A stretch of DNA of 64,000 nucleotides from Tangfeifania diversioriginum (lineage in GTDB: Bacteria; Bacteroidota; Bacteroidia; Bacteroidales; Prolixibacteraceae), in NCBI GenBank assembly GCA_945873105.1, contig CAMCBW010000001.1, positions 1 to 64,000 of the forward strand, written 5' to 3'. A model generated the notes under the pieces. That model saw nothing but the letters and a program-made list of their open reading frames with translations, had not been told where the DNA came from and ran no database searches. Every line of letters begins with the position of its first letter. The stretch's first letter is position 1. Position numbers and translations under genes: made by a program. Below are positions 27,638 to 36,951 of this stretch, one piece after another.

Positions 27638-27699
27638 ACACAAAAAATGGTCTAAGAAAATTCAGCTGAAAATCCCTAATATCCCTGACTGATAATTCT

Positions 27700-28278
27700 T
27701 CAGGGTTTGTATCGCTTGTTCAGCCCGTCTGCAACATCCTTGGTGATGTTGAATTTCTGCGTCCCCTCCAGCATACTTGCGCTGTTGAGGATGATGTCAT
27801 ATTTTTTGCTGGCGTTGTAGCTTTTAAGAAACGAGGAGATGCTGTCGATGATTTGCTGGTTGATCTGCCCCTGCATTTCATTTAGTTTCTGGGTCAATTC
27901 GTAGTCGAGCCTTTCGACCTCTTGCTGCTGTCCCATCAAACGCTCTTGTTCGAGCTTCGCGCGTTCTTCAGTCAGGAAACCTCCCCGCTGAACTTTTTCG
28001 CGAAATGAGTTTGCTTCATTTTCGAATTTAATCCGTTTGAGGTTGTACTCTTTTTTGTAGGACTCCTGGTTCATCTGAAGATTTGACGTCAGTTTCTTGG
28101 CTAGTTCATAGGTGTAAAGAACAGAGTCCATTTTAACATAGGCAATCAAAGCGGCTTTTGAATCTGCCGAATTACCATCTCCCTTTTGCCTGCTTCCGGA
28201 AGTATCAACAAAATGAAGCAGATAGAGTACTGCAACTGCAACTCCCAATACAACCAATACAATAGTAGAATTCTTCAT
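27700..28278 (-). CDS. OmpH/Skp-family periplasmic protein
   Basis: A 192-residue Skp-like protein. It has an N-terminal membrane segment (about 5-22), then a long charged coiled coil (about 65-150, rich in K, E and Q) between short beta strands, the tentacle layout of chaperones that hold unfolded outer-membrane proteins. AYVKMDSVLYTYELAKKLTS and KYDIILNSASMLEG are the family blocks. The signal segment lacks an obvious cleavage site, so it may stay anchored. It stands alone, with a -7-like box upstream at 28319-28326. Confidence 0.85.
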   Translation of the reverse strand: MKNSTIVLVVLGVAVAVLYLLHFVDTSGSRQKGDGNSADSKAALIAYVKMDSVLYTYELAKKLTSNLQMNQESYKKEYNLKRIKFENEANSFREKVQRGGFLTEERAKLEQERLMGQQQEVERLDYELTQKLNEMQGQINQQIIDSISSFLKSYNASKKYDIILNSASMLEGTQKFNITKDVADGLNKRYKP

Positions 28279-28630
28279 GTGTTAATTGTGACGTTCAAGT
28301 ATCATGATTTAAGCGAGACAAATATAGCTGAAATGTTGAAAGTGTAACATTAAAAAGCTCATTTTTCACGAGATCGTGAAATTGTTTTTTTATTCCGGAG
28401 TGGCTCCCACCAGAATAATTCTGCTCCACGGAGAGCGTTTTACCGTTTTTTGAGATTTTGGCAGACTACTGATTTTTCGACAGTTGCGGTTTACAGCGGC
28501 TCAGCCCCACCTCCGACGCTTCCTTTTTATTTTCAGCCTGCAATTACGTGCCGAAATTTCGGACGAGTTGATAAACATCATAGATTGGTGGAAATGGCAT
28601 CATTACTTTTACAGAACAAATTCAAGAAAG
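28279..28630. other. Divergent intergenic region between OmpH and proline dehydrogenase genes
   Basis: About 350 bases without a supported gene. It holds the minus-strand box TATATTTG (28319-28326), a short palindrome TTTCACGA-GA-TCGTGAAA (28364-28381) followed by a T run, and CAGAATAATTCTG (28411-28423). Frames open across it (from 28450 and 28484) encode no recognisable protein. Confidence 0.5.
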
Positions 28631-29542
28631 ATGATAAATCGTATGATTGCCGGGATCCTTCCCTATATGCCCAAAAAACTGGTATGGATCTTCTCCAAAA
28701 AGTACATTTCCGGAGAAAACATGTCGGATGCCATGCGCGAGTCGGTTCGTCTCAATGCAGAAGGGTGTTCAGTCACACTGGATGTATTGGGAGAACATAT
28801 CAACATGCTATCTGAAGCTGAATCATTCAAGACGCAATACATCGAAGTCATAGAACAGTTTTCCTCCAGAAAGATCCTAGGAAATATCTCGCTGAAACCT
28901 TCCATGTTTGGGCTGTTGCTCGACAAGGAGGTTTGTTACAGCAATATCCGTGATATATTGCAGGTTGCGGTAAAGTATGACAATTTTATTCGGATTGACA
29001 TGGAAGATTCCACCTGTACAGACGATGAAATCGCTCTTTACAACCGGTTGCGGAGTGAGTTTCCAAACCATGTAGGACTGGTTCTGCAAGCCTATATGCA
29101 CCGTACGCTGGGTGATGTGAAAGCGATGATGTCTGACCCAACGGTTTCGTCACCACTCAATTTCCGTTTGTGCAAGGGCATCTACATCGAGGATAAATCA
29201 ATTGCTTTCAAGGGATACCAGGAGGTAAGGGATCACTACCTCGAAGATCTTGAATTGATGTTGAAGAACAATATCTACGTAGGAATTGCCACCCACGACC
29301 GTTACCTGGTTGATCAGGCTATCCTGCTGGTAGAGAAGCTGCAAATACCAAAAGAGAGATATGAATTCCAGATGTTGTTTGGTGTAAACTCCAACCTGCG
29401 CAGGTCGTTGGTGAAGAGGGGATTTCCAATGAGGGTATATGTGCCATTTGGAACCCATTGGTTTAGCTATTCCACCCGCCGTCTGAAAGAGAATCCACAC
29501 ATGGTGTGGCACATCCTCAAGGCCCTTTTTGTAAGGGGTTAA
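28631..29542 (+). CDS. Proline dehydrogenase family protein
   Basis: A 303-residue monofunctional PRODH that oxidises proline to pyrroline-5-carboxylate with FAD. The TIM-barrel signatures are present: VTLDVLGEHI, ISLKPSMFGL, FIRIDMEDSTCTDDEIALYN, and the C-terminal VYVPFGTHWFSYSTRRLKEN, which carries the substrate-binding arginines. The start at 28631 (MINRMIAGILPYMPKK) is chosen because the longer frame adds 49 residues unlike the family. The next enzyme of the pathway is encoded at 34187-35821. Its stop codon shares TTAA with the convergent GH172 gene. Confidence 0.92.
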   Translation: MINRMIAGILPYMPKKLVWIFSKKYISGENMSDAMRESVRLNAEGCSVTLDVLGEHINMLSEAESFKTQYIEVIEQFSSRKILGNISLKPSMFGLLLDKEVCYSNIRDILQVAVKYDNFIRIDMEDSTCTDDEIALYNRLRSEFPNHVGLVLQAYMHRTLGDVKAMMSDPTVSSPLNFRLCKGIYIEDKSIAFKGYQEVRDHYLEDLELMLKNNIYVGIATHDRYLVDQAILLVEKLQIPKERYEFQMLFGVNSNLRRSLVKRGFPMRVYVPFGTHWFSYSTRRLKENPHMVWHILKALFVRG

Positions 29543-30699
29543 TTCACCTCCAGCTCCCGCCAACCCGGAAATTTAGGGAAAGCGGCATGCGGATCCAGCT
29601 GGTACCAGAAACAGGTAGAGGCTATGTCAGAGTGCTGCGGAAGGTACCTTCCTCCATGGTGCCATCCCAGATCCTGAATGGTTATTTTCAAATCTTTTTC
29701 AAAGCGTATGGGATCCATGATGTGCCATCGGTACAATCCAAATCGCATCATCACCTTGTAATCCCCTGAAGGACGGATTACCTGGTGCAGGCCGGCATAG
29801 GGGGTACAAAACTCCTTGTATTTCCCTTCGCGGTCAAAATTGTAGGAGCCACAAAAGTAATCTTCTGTACCGGTACCGCAGATGGTAGGATATTTGCTGT
29901 CTCCATCCATGTAAAACTTGATTTCGCCCTCTCCCCACCATCCATTGTTGTTGGCACCCCAGGCCATGTATAATCCGACAAACTGTCCTTTCCCCTTGAT
30001 GCCGTCAATGACCGTGTACAGGGAAGATTCTACCGGATTGGCCCTCCTGAACTGGGCATGAAAGTAAGCTGCATCTGAAGGTACCTCCGTCAGGGTATAA
30101 TCGATCTGGTAATAGACCGACATGGCATCCTTATCGTTGAGGTTCTCCATGGTAATTTTGCATTTCTTGCGGAAGGGCATGGGCCAATAGCTGTTGAAGG
30201 CACTTCCCGGGTTGACGCAAATGGGCAATGACGTCAGCTGGGCATAGGTGTTCCATCCCTGTCCGAAAAAGTCGCCCACCGGACAGGCTACGGAGGGTTC
30301 GGATTCATCGTCCCAATAAATTCGGATAATGGAGAATCTCCAGTTGCCTGTAGGGGTCATCCAGATATGCTGGATGGCACCTGGTCCCTCCATTTCTGCC
30401 AGGGTAAAGGTTTTTCCGGGCTGGATGACTACGTAGGGATTCACCTTCCAGCCGGTGCCCAGGTCACGTGCTGCATTGTAGGCATTGGCAGTATTGGGCT
30501 GGTCTTTGTCTGCAGGATCGGCCATTCCTCCCTTGCCCTTTTCCCCGGAAAAATTCTCCGGACTGATGGAGCGGGTTTTGGCATCAGAAGTTCGGTAGAG
30601 ATTTCCCAGGTTCATTTCAAGCCCGCTGAATTTTGATTGTGTATACCCTCCCATTGTCAGGAGCGAAAAAACGATTGTGAAAATTTTTTTACTGTTCAT
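29539..30699 (-). CDS. Secreted GH172 (DUF2961) glycoside hydrolase
   Basis: A 386-residue exported protein with a signal peptide (MNSKKIFTIVFSLLTMGG). The rest is the DUF2961 fold now classed as GH172, a family with activities on fructose anhydrides and D-arabinofuranosides. Recognisable blocks are GPGAIQHIWMT, RIYWDDESEPSVACPVGDFF, WGEGEIKFYMDGD and ICGTGTEDYFCGSYNF, which include the conserved acidic residues. It is an isolated gene with no SusCD partner next to it, so the substrate source is unclear. It converges with, and overlaps by 4 bases, the proline dehydrogenase gene. Confidence 0.88.
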   Translation of the reverse strand: MNSKKIFTIVFSLLTMGGYTQSKFSGLEMNLGNLYRTSDAKTRSISPENFSGEKGKGGMADPADKDQPNTANAYNAARDLGTGWKVNPYVVIQPGKTFTLAEMEGPGAIQHIWMTPTGNWRFSIIRIYWDDESEPSVACPVGDFFGQGWNTYAQLTSLPICVNPGSAFNSYWPMPFRKKCKITMENLNDKDAMSVYYQIDYTLTEVPSDAAYFHAQFRRANPVESSLYTVIDGIKGKGQFVGLYMAWGANNNGWWGEGEIKFYMDGDSKYPTICGTGTEDYFCGSYNFDREGKYKEFCTPYAGLHQVIRPSGDYKVMMRFGLYRWHIMDPIRFEKDLKITIQDLGWHHGGRYLPQHSDIASTCFWYQLDPHAAFPKFPGWRELEVN

Positions 30700-30926
30700 T
30701 GTTGCGGAGTTATTGGATTAGTAATGGATTCAGAGGCTCAATTTACTCAAAATTGCAGAAATTTTTAAGGTTTCTTAGAAGGATTTGTCCTGAATATGGA
30801 GTTCTTATCCATCTTTTTGAAAGTTGGTATTTTTCAAGCTGGGGGAGGACTCTGTCGTATCCAAAGTTTTGCCTAATTTTAACATCGAAGGAAAGGTTCA
30901 TCAGCAGATCCACTAATACCCGTCAT

Positions 30927-31913
30927 TTGAAGGATTTATCAGTTATAATCGTAAATTTCAGGGGAGGCGAGAAATTGAAGAAGTGTTTGAATTCACTTCA
31001 GGCAATTGCTCCCCATCGCTTCTCCCTGGAGGTAATCGTAGTGGATAACCAATCGAATGATGGTAGTTTGGGTGCATTCATCCAACAATACCCCCAGTTT
31101 ACTTTCGAGTCCAACAGCGGGAACAATGGATTCGCCAATGGTTGCAACAGGGGGGCAGCCTGCAGCCATGGCAGGGTACTCTTGTTTTTAAATCCAGATA
31201 CCTCGGTGGAGGAAGAGGCCATTTACAAGATGATGCAGGAGTTGGAAAAGTTGCCTGCATACTCCATTGTTTCCTGCAGCCAGCGGCGGGAAGATGGTAA
31301 AATGGACCGCCCCTATGGCAGATTCCTGACTGTTGGAACCCTGACCGGCTGGTTGCGGGCCATACACAGGATTTTCTACGGGAAGGTGGAAGATGCATTC
31401 AGGGAGGAAGCGAAAAGGTTGTACCCGGATTGGGTTTCGGGTTCTGTTGTCATGATGCGCAAAGAGGATTTTTCCAGTTTGGGTGGATGGGACGACAATT
31501 TCTGGATGTATTACGAGGATGTGGATCTTTGCCGAACAGCCAGAAATTCCGGAGGGGAGATTTTACTGTTAAAGGAGGCAGTCATCGGACATATGCATGG
31601 AGGTTCTTCCAGGAGCAACCTTGAAGTTACAGTGATGACCAAAACAGAGGTTCATATTTCCAGGCATCTTTACCTCTCCAAACACGAAACGAAGCGCAAA
31701 CTCCTCTTCATGCATCTGATCCTGATTTTGAACAATATGGTGCTTGGTTTCCTACCGGCCCTGTTGGGCGTATTGCTTTTCTTCGTCAAAAGGATTCACG
31801 TCCTTTCACGGATTTACCTTGCGCTCGCTGTATACTATCTTAAAGTTATGAAATCAGGAAGTTGGATGAGTGAAAGATCCGTGAATTATCCAACTCAAAG
31901 GGGAAAGAGGTAA
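30927..31913 (+). CDS. Family 2 glycosyltransferase (rhamnosyltransferase-like)
   Basis: A 328-residue GT2 enzyme. LSVIIVNFRGGEKLKKCLNS begins the domain almost at once, followed by VIVVDNQSNDGSLGAF, LFLNPDTSVEE (metal-binding region), WVSGSVVMMRKEDFSSLGGW and DDNFWMYYEDVDLCRTA. One or two membrane segments near 265-300 likely anchor it. No ATG precedes the domain: the frame is open to 30699 but that stretch has no conserved content, so TTG at 30927 is the best start. It probably extends a surface polysaccharide or O-antigen, but no such cluster is nearby. Confidence 0.83.
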   Translation: MKDLSVIIVNFRGGEKLKKCLNSLQAIAPHRFSLEVIVVDNQSNDGSLGAFIQQYPQFTFESNSGNNGFANGCNRGAACSHGRVLLFLNPDTSVEEEAIYKMMQELEKLPAYSIVSCSQRREDGKMDRPYGRFLTVGTLTGWLRAIHRIFYGKVEDAFREEAKRLYPDWVSGSVVMMRKEDFSSLGGWDDNFWMYYEDVDLCRTARNSGGEILLLKEAVIGHMHGGSSRSNLEVTVMTKTEVHISRHLYLSKHETKRKLLFMHLILILNNMVLGFLPALLGVLLFFVKRIHVLSRIYLALAVYYLKVMKSGSWMSERSVNYPTQRGKR

Positions 31914-31923
31914 GTATGGGTTT

Positions 31924-34017
31924 TCAATGGACAATCCGCAGGTGATTGTTCCCTGCTTCATAGGACAAAACAAACGAGAACCGGGATCCCTTGCCCAAGG
32001 TTGAAACCACCTTTATTTTACTGCCCAGCATCTTGACAAAATCATTGGCCAGGGAGAGGCCAATCCCGGATCCTCCATACAATCGCTTCATCCTCAAGTC
32101 GATCTGGTAGAAGCGGTCGAATATTTTTTCCAGCTGATCTTCCGGGATTCCGATACCAGTATCCTGGACGAAAAATTCAATTTCAGCGTCACCAATCAAA
32201 TGATACCCGAATTCAATTTCTCCCTCTTCGGTAAATTTGAGTGCGTTATCCAGCAGACTTTCCATGATATCCTTGATCTTATGGCCATCACAGAGAATCG
32301 AGAACTTGGGGTGATCATTCCCTTTGACCGGATGGATTTTCAAATGGTCTTTTTCAATTTGACCCTTTTCATAGCTGAATTGTCTGTTTAATTCATTCAC
32401 CAATCCATTGAGGTTGTAAAATTGCTTTTCCACCTTCTCCACCCCGCTTTGAATCTTCGATAGTTTGATGGTGTCGCTGAAGACATGGAGCAATATCTTG
32501 CAATTGCGGGTGATGATCTGGAGGTAGTTGAACCGCTCAGGCCTGGAAACTTCATCGGTCAGGAGAATATTGGAGAATCCAACAATGGCATTGAGCGGGG
32601 TGCGGACTTCATGGGAGATGTTCTGCAAGAATGCTGCTTTGAGCATGTCGGCCTCTTCCGCTTTTTTTCGGGCCTCCTCAATCGCATGGGCAGCAAATTT
32701 TTGCTTGGAGATATCCCTGGAGACTGCCATCACGGAATGGTTGTTGAGCTTGACCATCCTCATTTCGAAAAAGCAGGATCCCTTTCCTTTTACCTCCAAT
32801 GCATATTCGATGGTCTCGATCGAGTCATTTGAAATTACTGTCTTGATCGATTTACTGACCTGATTGACCATCCTTGGTGAAAATCCCACTTCAAAAATGG
32901 TACTGCCGATGATCTCTCCGGCAAGAAGATCAATTCCTGTTTCAGATTTTGGTACATAATCGATGTAGGTGCCATCGCTGTCGATCACAAAAAACATATC
33001 GGGGATGGTCTCCAGCAAGACTTTGTAACGGTGCTTGCTTTTACTTAATTCGTTGATCGACGTTTTAAAAGTAGTGATATTGTCAAAAAAGCAGATGATA
33101 TGGTTGTTGTCGAGTGGGATTGAGATGACGCGGTACCATTTGGCAGTGTGGGGAACATAGATCTCTTTTTTGACCCGCTTGGCCGGATCAAAGATGGATT
33201 GCCAGTCTACGGCATCCCTGAAAAGTCTTTGAAACAGCAAGTGAACTGGAATCTCCCTGACTTCGGAATTGCGTACCTCAAAAAACTCTTCGAAGGCCGT
33301 ATTCACATAGGTGACGGTATATCCGGTGCGCTCCCCCAGTTCATCCCTTTCGATGGTAAATCTTAAAATCCCTTCAAAATGTTGATGGTAAAGACGGTTT
33401 TGGTTCTCCCTGAGTAGCTCGGCATCCCGGCGCTTCTCTTTTAAGGCAAGGTACCATTGCATGTAGAGCAGGAAAAGAACCCCGGCGACCAGCAGGTAAA
33501 TCAGAACCGGATGCAGTGTGCCGTTGTGACTCCAGTTAATACTGTAAAGCAATGACTGATCCGAGGTCAGGAAGAGATGAAAAACAATCGACAGGGTCGT
33601 TACCAGGAAATAAGTCACCACTTGAATCGGCTTTTCGGCTAATAGCAAGAAAATGGGAGCAACCGAGAGGTAAAAATAGATCTCATAGCTGTAGGAAGAG
33701 TTGGGCGGAAATAGCGCATATTGACTGGATACCATCAAAAAGTAGGCAGGTACGGGGATCAGCAAGAGCATATTCAATGCCGTGGTTCTTTTTCCTTCCC
33801 ACAGAAAGAGGAGGATCAAAGAAGATATTCCAATGAAGGAAAGGGCATGGGGGGTATAGGTTGTATTGAAAAAATCAAAGAAATCCAACACAACGATGAC
33901 AATGGCCCCAACCAAAAAAAGGAGTGAGAGGAAGAAAAATAAACGTATTAATCCCAATTCCTTCTTGTGCAGTTGGGTATACTTACCCGCTAATCCGCTA
34001 ACTGATTTTTTTGGCAT
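31924..34017 (-). CDS. Membrane PAS-domain sensor histidine kinase
   Basis: A 697-residue sensor kinase. About six membrane segments occupy residues 22-190, then two PAS-like domains (about 205-320 and 325-440, the second containing MFFVIDSDGTYIDYVP), a short coiled coil, and HisKA with phosphoacceptor histidine 469 in ISHEVRTPLNAIVGF. The HATPase part has the N box SLLDNALKFT, the G1 box DTGIGIP and the G2 box YGGSGIGLSLA. There is no receiver domain and no adjacent response regulator, so it is an orphan. The signal is unknown. Confidence 0.92.
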   Translation of the reverse strand: MPKKSVSGLAGKYTQLHKKELGLIRLFFFLSLLFLVGAIVIVVLDFFDFFNTTYTPHALSFIGISSLILLFLWEGKRTTALNMLLLIPVPAYFLMVSSQYALFPPNSSYSYEIYFYLSVAPIFLLLAEKPIQVVTYFLVTTLSIVFHLFLTSDQSLLYSINWSHNGTLHPVLIYLLVAGVLFLLYMQWYLALKEKRRDAELLRENQNRLYHQHFEGILRFTIERDELGERTGYTVTYVNTAFEEFFEVRNSEVREIPVHLLFQRLFRDAVDWQSIFDPAKRVKKEIYVPHTAKWYRVISIPLDNNHIICFFDNITTFKTSINELSKSKHRYKVLLETIPDMFFVIDSDGTYIDYVPKSETGIDLLAGEIIGSTIFEVGFSPRMVNQVSKSIKTVISNDSIETIEYALEVKGKGSCFFEMRMVKLNNHSVMAVSRDISKQKFAAHAIEEARKKAEEADMLKAAFLQNISHEVRTPLNAIVGFSNILLTDEVSRPERFNYLQIITRNCKILLHVFSDTIKLSKIQSGVEKVEKQFYNLNGLVNELNRQFSYEKGQIEKDHLKIHPVKGNDHPKFSILCDGHKIKDIMESLLDNALKFTEEGEIEFGYHLIGDAEIEFFVQDTGIGIPEDQLEKIFDRFYQIDLRMKRLYGGSGIGLSLANDFVKMLGSKIKVVSTLGKGSRFSFVLSYEAGNNHLRIVH

Positions 34018-34116
34018 CTATATCCAAAAGACTACATGTAATACATTAATAAACACAAAATCTGACAGTGTGGTACAAAGGTGACATTTATTAGCAATTT
34101 TGAGACAGAGATCCCA

Positions 34117-34124
34117 TAGATTTG
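34117..34124 (+). promoter_or_regulatory. Candidate -7 box of pruA
   Basis: TAGATTTG 62 bases upstream of the pruA ATG. A TTTTG at 34098-34102 is nearer than the usual -33 distance. Confidence 0.45.
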
Positions 34125-34186
34125 TACAATCAAAAAGCAATAGTCAGTCAGATCAAACCAATACAATAATACAAAAAAACAGCAAT

Positions 34187-35821
34187 ATGTCAACTGGATT
34201 CTACAACGTCCCAATTCCAAAGAATGAGCCAGTCAAAAGCTATTCTCCAGGATCACCCGAACGAGCCGAACTTCAAAAAGCAGTGCATGAAATGCGAAGC
34301 ACGCAAGTCGACTTACCCATGATTATTGGCGGGGAGGAGGTTCGGTCAGGCAAGACTACAGCGATGTATCCGCCACACGACCTTTCCCACAAACTGGGAG
34401 TATACCACCAGGGAGACAAATCCCATGTCTCCCTTGCCATCGATGCAGCTTTGAAGGCAAAAAGTGAGTGGGCCATAACTCCCTGGCAACACAGGGCCGC
34501 CATTTTTCTAAAGGCTGCTGAGTTATTGGCAGGCCCCTACCGGGCCAGGATCAACGCTGCCACCATGCTGGGGCAATCCAAGAATGCCTTTCAGGCCGAG
34601 ATTGATGCCGCATGCGAATTGGCTGATTTTTATCGCTTTGGAGTAAAATGTATGACAGATATCTATTCCATGCAACCAGAATCCAATCCAGGTATGTGGA
34701 ATTACAATGAGTTCAGGCCATTGGAAGGATTTGTCTTCGCACTCACCCCCTTCAATTTCACCTCCATCGCAGGAAACCTTCCGGTAGCACCCGTTATGCT
34801 TGGAAATGTTTCGGTCTGGAAACCCGCCAAAACTGCCGTCTATTCGGCCAGCGTGATCATGGAGATTCTGATGGAAGCAGGATTGCCTGCCGGTGTTATC
34901 AACCTGGTATTTGTCTCCGGACCCGCAGCCGGGGAGGTCATCTTCAGCCATCCTGATTTTGCCGGGATCCACTTCACTGGTTCCACTGGTGTGTTCCAGG
35001 ATATCTGGAAAACCATTGGTGCCAATATTTCAAGGTACAAATCCTACCCGCGGATTGTAGGTGAGACGGGAGGCAAGGATTTTATTTTCGCCGACCCAAC
35101 TGCCGATACTACCGCACTGGCAACCGCCATCGTGAGGGGCTCATTCGAATACCAGGGGCAGAAATGTTCTGCTGCATCCAGGGTTTATGTCCCAAAATCG
35201 ATCTGGCCTGAGACCTGGGCCCTTTGTGAGGCACAATTGGCGAGGGTCAAAATGGGGCCTCCGGAAGACTATACCAATTTTGTCAATGCAGTCATCGATG
35301 AAGCCTCCTTTGACAAACTCAAAGGGTTTATCGACCAGGCGGACAAAGATGAAGCTGCAACGGTGATTTACGGTGGAAAGTGCGATAAGTCAGTTGGCTA
35401 TTTCATCCAGCCAACCGTTATTCTAACGAAAGATCCGCAATACATTACCATGAAGGAGGAACTTTTCGGACCGGTGGTGACCATCTACGTTTATGAAGAT
35501 GACCAGCTGGATGAGACACTGACATTGCTGGATGAGACCTCCCTCTATGCGTTGACAGGGGCCATCTTCTCCCAGAGTCGCTATTCCATCGATCGGATGA
35601 CCCGACGACTTACCAATGCGGCAGGAAACTTCTACATCAACGATAAGCCTACCGGAGCCGTCGTCGGACAACAACCATTTGGCGGTGCACGCGGATCAGG
35701 TACCAACGACAAGGCCGGCTCAGTATTCAACATGCTCCGCTGGGTCTCTATCCGCACAGTGAAAGAGACCTTTGTACCTGCCAGGGATTTTAGCTACCCA
35801 AGTTTTTTGGCAGATAAATAG
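34187..35821 (+). CDS. pruA: L-glutamate gamma-semialdehyde (P5C) dehydrogenase
   Basis: A 544-residue NAD-dependent aldehyde dehydrogenase that converts glutamate semialdehyde, in equilibrium with pyrroline-5-carboxylate, to glutamate. The key blocks are FNFTSIAGNLPVAPVMLGN, GIHFTGSTGVFQDIWK (cofactor), the catalytic glutamate in RIVGETGGKDFIFAD and the catalytic cysteine in EYQGQKCSAASRVYVP. FGGARGSGTNDKAG is the C-terminal signature. The start at 34187 (MSTGFYNVPIPKNEP) is favoured over the frame from 34100, which runs through the promoter. It completes proline breakdown with the dehydrogenase at 28631. Confidence 0.95.
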   Translation: MSTGFYNVPIPKNEPVKSYSPGSPERAELQKAVHEMRSTQVDLPMIIGGEEVRSGKTTAMYPPHDLSHKLGVYHQGDKSHVSLAIDAALKAKSEWAITPWQHRAAIFLKAAELLAGPYRARINAATMLGQSKNAFQAEIDAACELADFYRFGVKCMTDIYSMQPESNPGMWNYNEFRPLEGFVFALTPFNFTSIAGNLPVAPVMLGNVSVWKPAKTAVYSASVIMEILMEAGLPAGVINLVFVSGPAAGEVIFSHPDFAGIHFTGSTGVFQDIWKTIGANISRYKSYPRIVGETGGKDFIFADPTADTTALATAIVRGSFEYQGQKCSAASRVYVPKSIWPETWALCEAQLARVKMGPPEDYTNFVNAVIDEASFDKLKGFIDQADKDEAATVIYGGKCDKSVGYFIQPTVILTKDPQYITMKEELFGPVVTIYVYEDDQLDETLTLLDETSLYALTGAIFSQSRYSIDRMTRRLTNAAGNFYINDKPTGAVVGQQPFGGARGSGTNDKAGSVFNMLRWVSIRTVKETFVPARDFSYPSFLADK

Positions 35822-35891
35822 CATTCAGTCGTCTCTCTATTTTTTTAACAGGCAGATTTTCTAACTTTGTGTGGAAAATCTGCCTGTTTCT

Positions 35892-36194
35892 ATGAAGTCA
35901 CTGATCTCCAAAAAGCTTTTCAAGGCCCTGACAAACAAATATTTGGTTGCATTCATGGTTTTCAGCGTCTGGATGATCTTCATTGACGACAACAACCTGT
36001 TTTTTCTGCGGAAAAATGTGAACCGGCTGAAGGAGTACAGGGTGGAAAAGGCTCATTTTCAGGAGAAAATCAGAAAAGACAGCTTGCAATTGCAGGAGAT
36101 GAAGGCCAATGCCAAAAACCTGGAAAAATTTGCCCGCGAAGAATTTTTGATGAAGAAGAAAGATGAGGATATATTTCTTATCATTGAAAAATAA
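35892..36194 (+). CDS. FtsB/DivIC-type septum formation initiator
   Basis: A 100-residue bitopic protein. A short cytoplasmic N-terminus and a membrane segment (about 17-35) precede the typical coiled coil (about 40-80) and a C-terminal FAREEFLMKKKDEDIFLIIE block, the end of FtsB/DivIC proteins. It belongs to the FtsQLB-type divisome bridge that activates septal wall synthesis. The start at 35892 is chosen over a GTG seven codons upstream. yqgE follows after 18 bases, and pruA lies 70 bases upstream. Confidence 0.88.
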   Translation: MKSLISKKLFKALTNKYLVAFMVFSVWMIFIDDNNLFFLRKNVNRLKEYRVEKAHFQEKIRKDSLQLQEMKANAKNLEKFAREEFLMKKKDEDIFLIIEK

Positions 36195-36212
36195 ATCTAG
36201 TCACCAAAGCCC

Positions 36213-36797
36213 ATGCTTCTGGATCTCGACATATTCAAGATAGAGAGCACCCTGCAACCCAAACAGGGAAGAGTGCTTATCGCAGAGCCATTTCTTCCTG
36301 GCGATTATTTTAGCAGGTCGACGGTCCTGCTTGTTCAGTGCTCTGACGATGGGGATGTTGGATTTATTCTCAACAAACCAACCGATCTGGAGGTCAAACA
36401 GCTCTTCAAGGGTTTCCCTGATTTTGAAGCCAATGCCTTTTTGGGGGGGCCGGTCAGCAATGACAAACTATTTTTCCTTCATACCCTGGGTGAAAAGATT
36501 TCAGATAGTCTTCCGGTGAGCGGCAACCTCTACTGGAGCGGTAATTTTGAAAACCTGGTATCCCTGATAAGGGCTGGGCTGGTCGAAGAGGAAGAGGTAC
36601 GCTTCTTCCTGGGTTATTCTGGGTGGAGTGCCGGTCAGCTGGCCGCCGAAATCGCAGATCACTCCTGGGTAGTGGTGGAGCCCTCGGTTGAAACAATTCT
36701 CTTGAGTGACGAAAACTTCTGGAACGAAAGCATTAAAACCCTGGGTGGAAACGCACTTTTGTGGCAGAACTTTCCAGAGAATCCGGAACTGAACTAG
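36213..36797 (+). CDS. YqgE/AlgH family protein
   Basis: A 194-residue cytoplasmic protein of the UPF0301 family. QGRVLIAEPFLPGDYFSRST, VGFILNKPTDLEVKQLF, FLGGPVSNDKLFFLHT and FFLGYSGWSAGQLAAEI are the conserved blocks. The biochemical role of the family is not established; AlgH has been linked to alginate regulation in Pseudomonas. It follows divIC by 18 bases. A GGTTAAA-type repeat array begins 8 bases after its stop codon. Confidence 0.93.
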   Translation: MLLDLDIFKIESTLQPKQGRVLIAEPFLPGDYFSRSTVLLVQCSDDGDVGFILNKPTDLEVKQLFKGFPDFEANAFLGGPVSNDKLFFLHTLGEKISDSLPVSGNLYWSGNFENLVSLIRAGLVEEEEVRFFLGYSGWSAGQLAAEIADHSWVVVEPSVETILLSDENFWNESIKTLGGNALLWQNFPENPELN

Positions 36798-36805
36798 ATA
36801 AAGAA

Positions 36806-36951
36806 TAAAGGTTAAAGGAGAAAGGTTAAAGGTTAAAGTAAAGGGGATGGGGAACTCCAAAAATTCCAGTATATAAAATCCTATGATCTTGTTAACCCCT
36901 CCAACATTGGGAGTCCAAACCTTTAACCTTTAACCTTTAACCTTTCTCCTC
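36806..36951. repeat. Inverted GGTTAAA arrays between convergent genes
   Basis: Left array 36806-36845 and right array 36918-36951 are tandems of 7-bp units (GGTTAAA). A perfect 22-bp inverted repeat joins 36817-36838 and 36928-36949. The spacer contains ATTGGGAGTCCAAAC just before the right array. The aminotransferase stop codon (36937-36939) and its final residues REEKG are read from the right array. Confidence 0.9.

Noticed and set aside
28450-28815. 121-codon frame overlapping the proline dehydrogenase start
   Set aside because: Out of frame with the enzyme and without any family resemblance.
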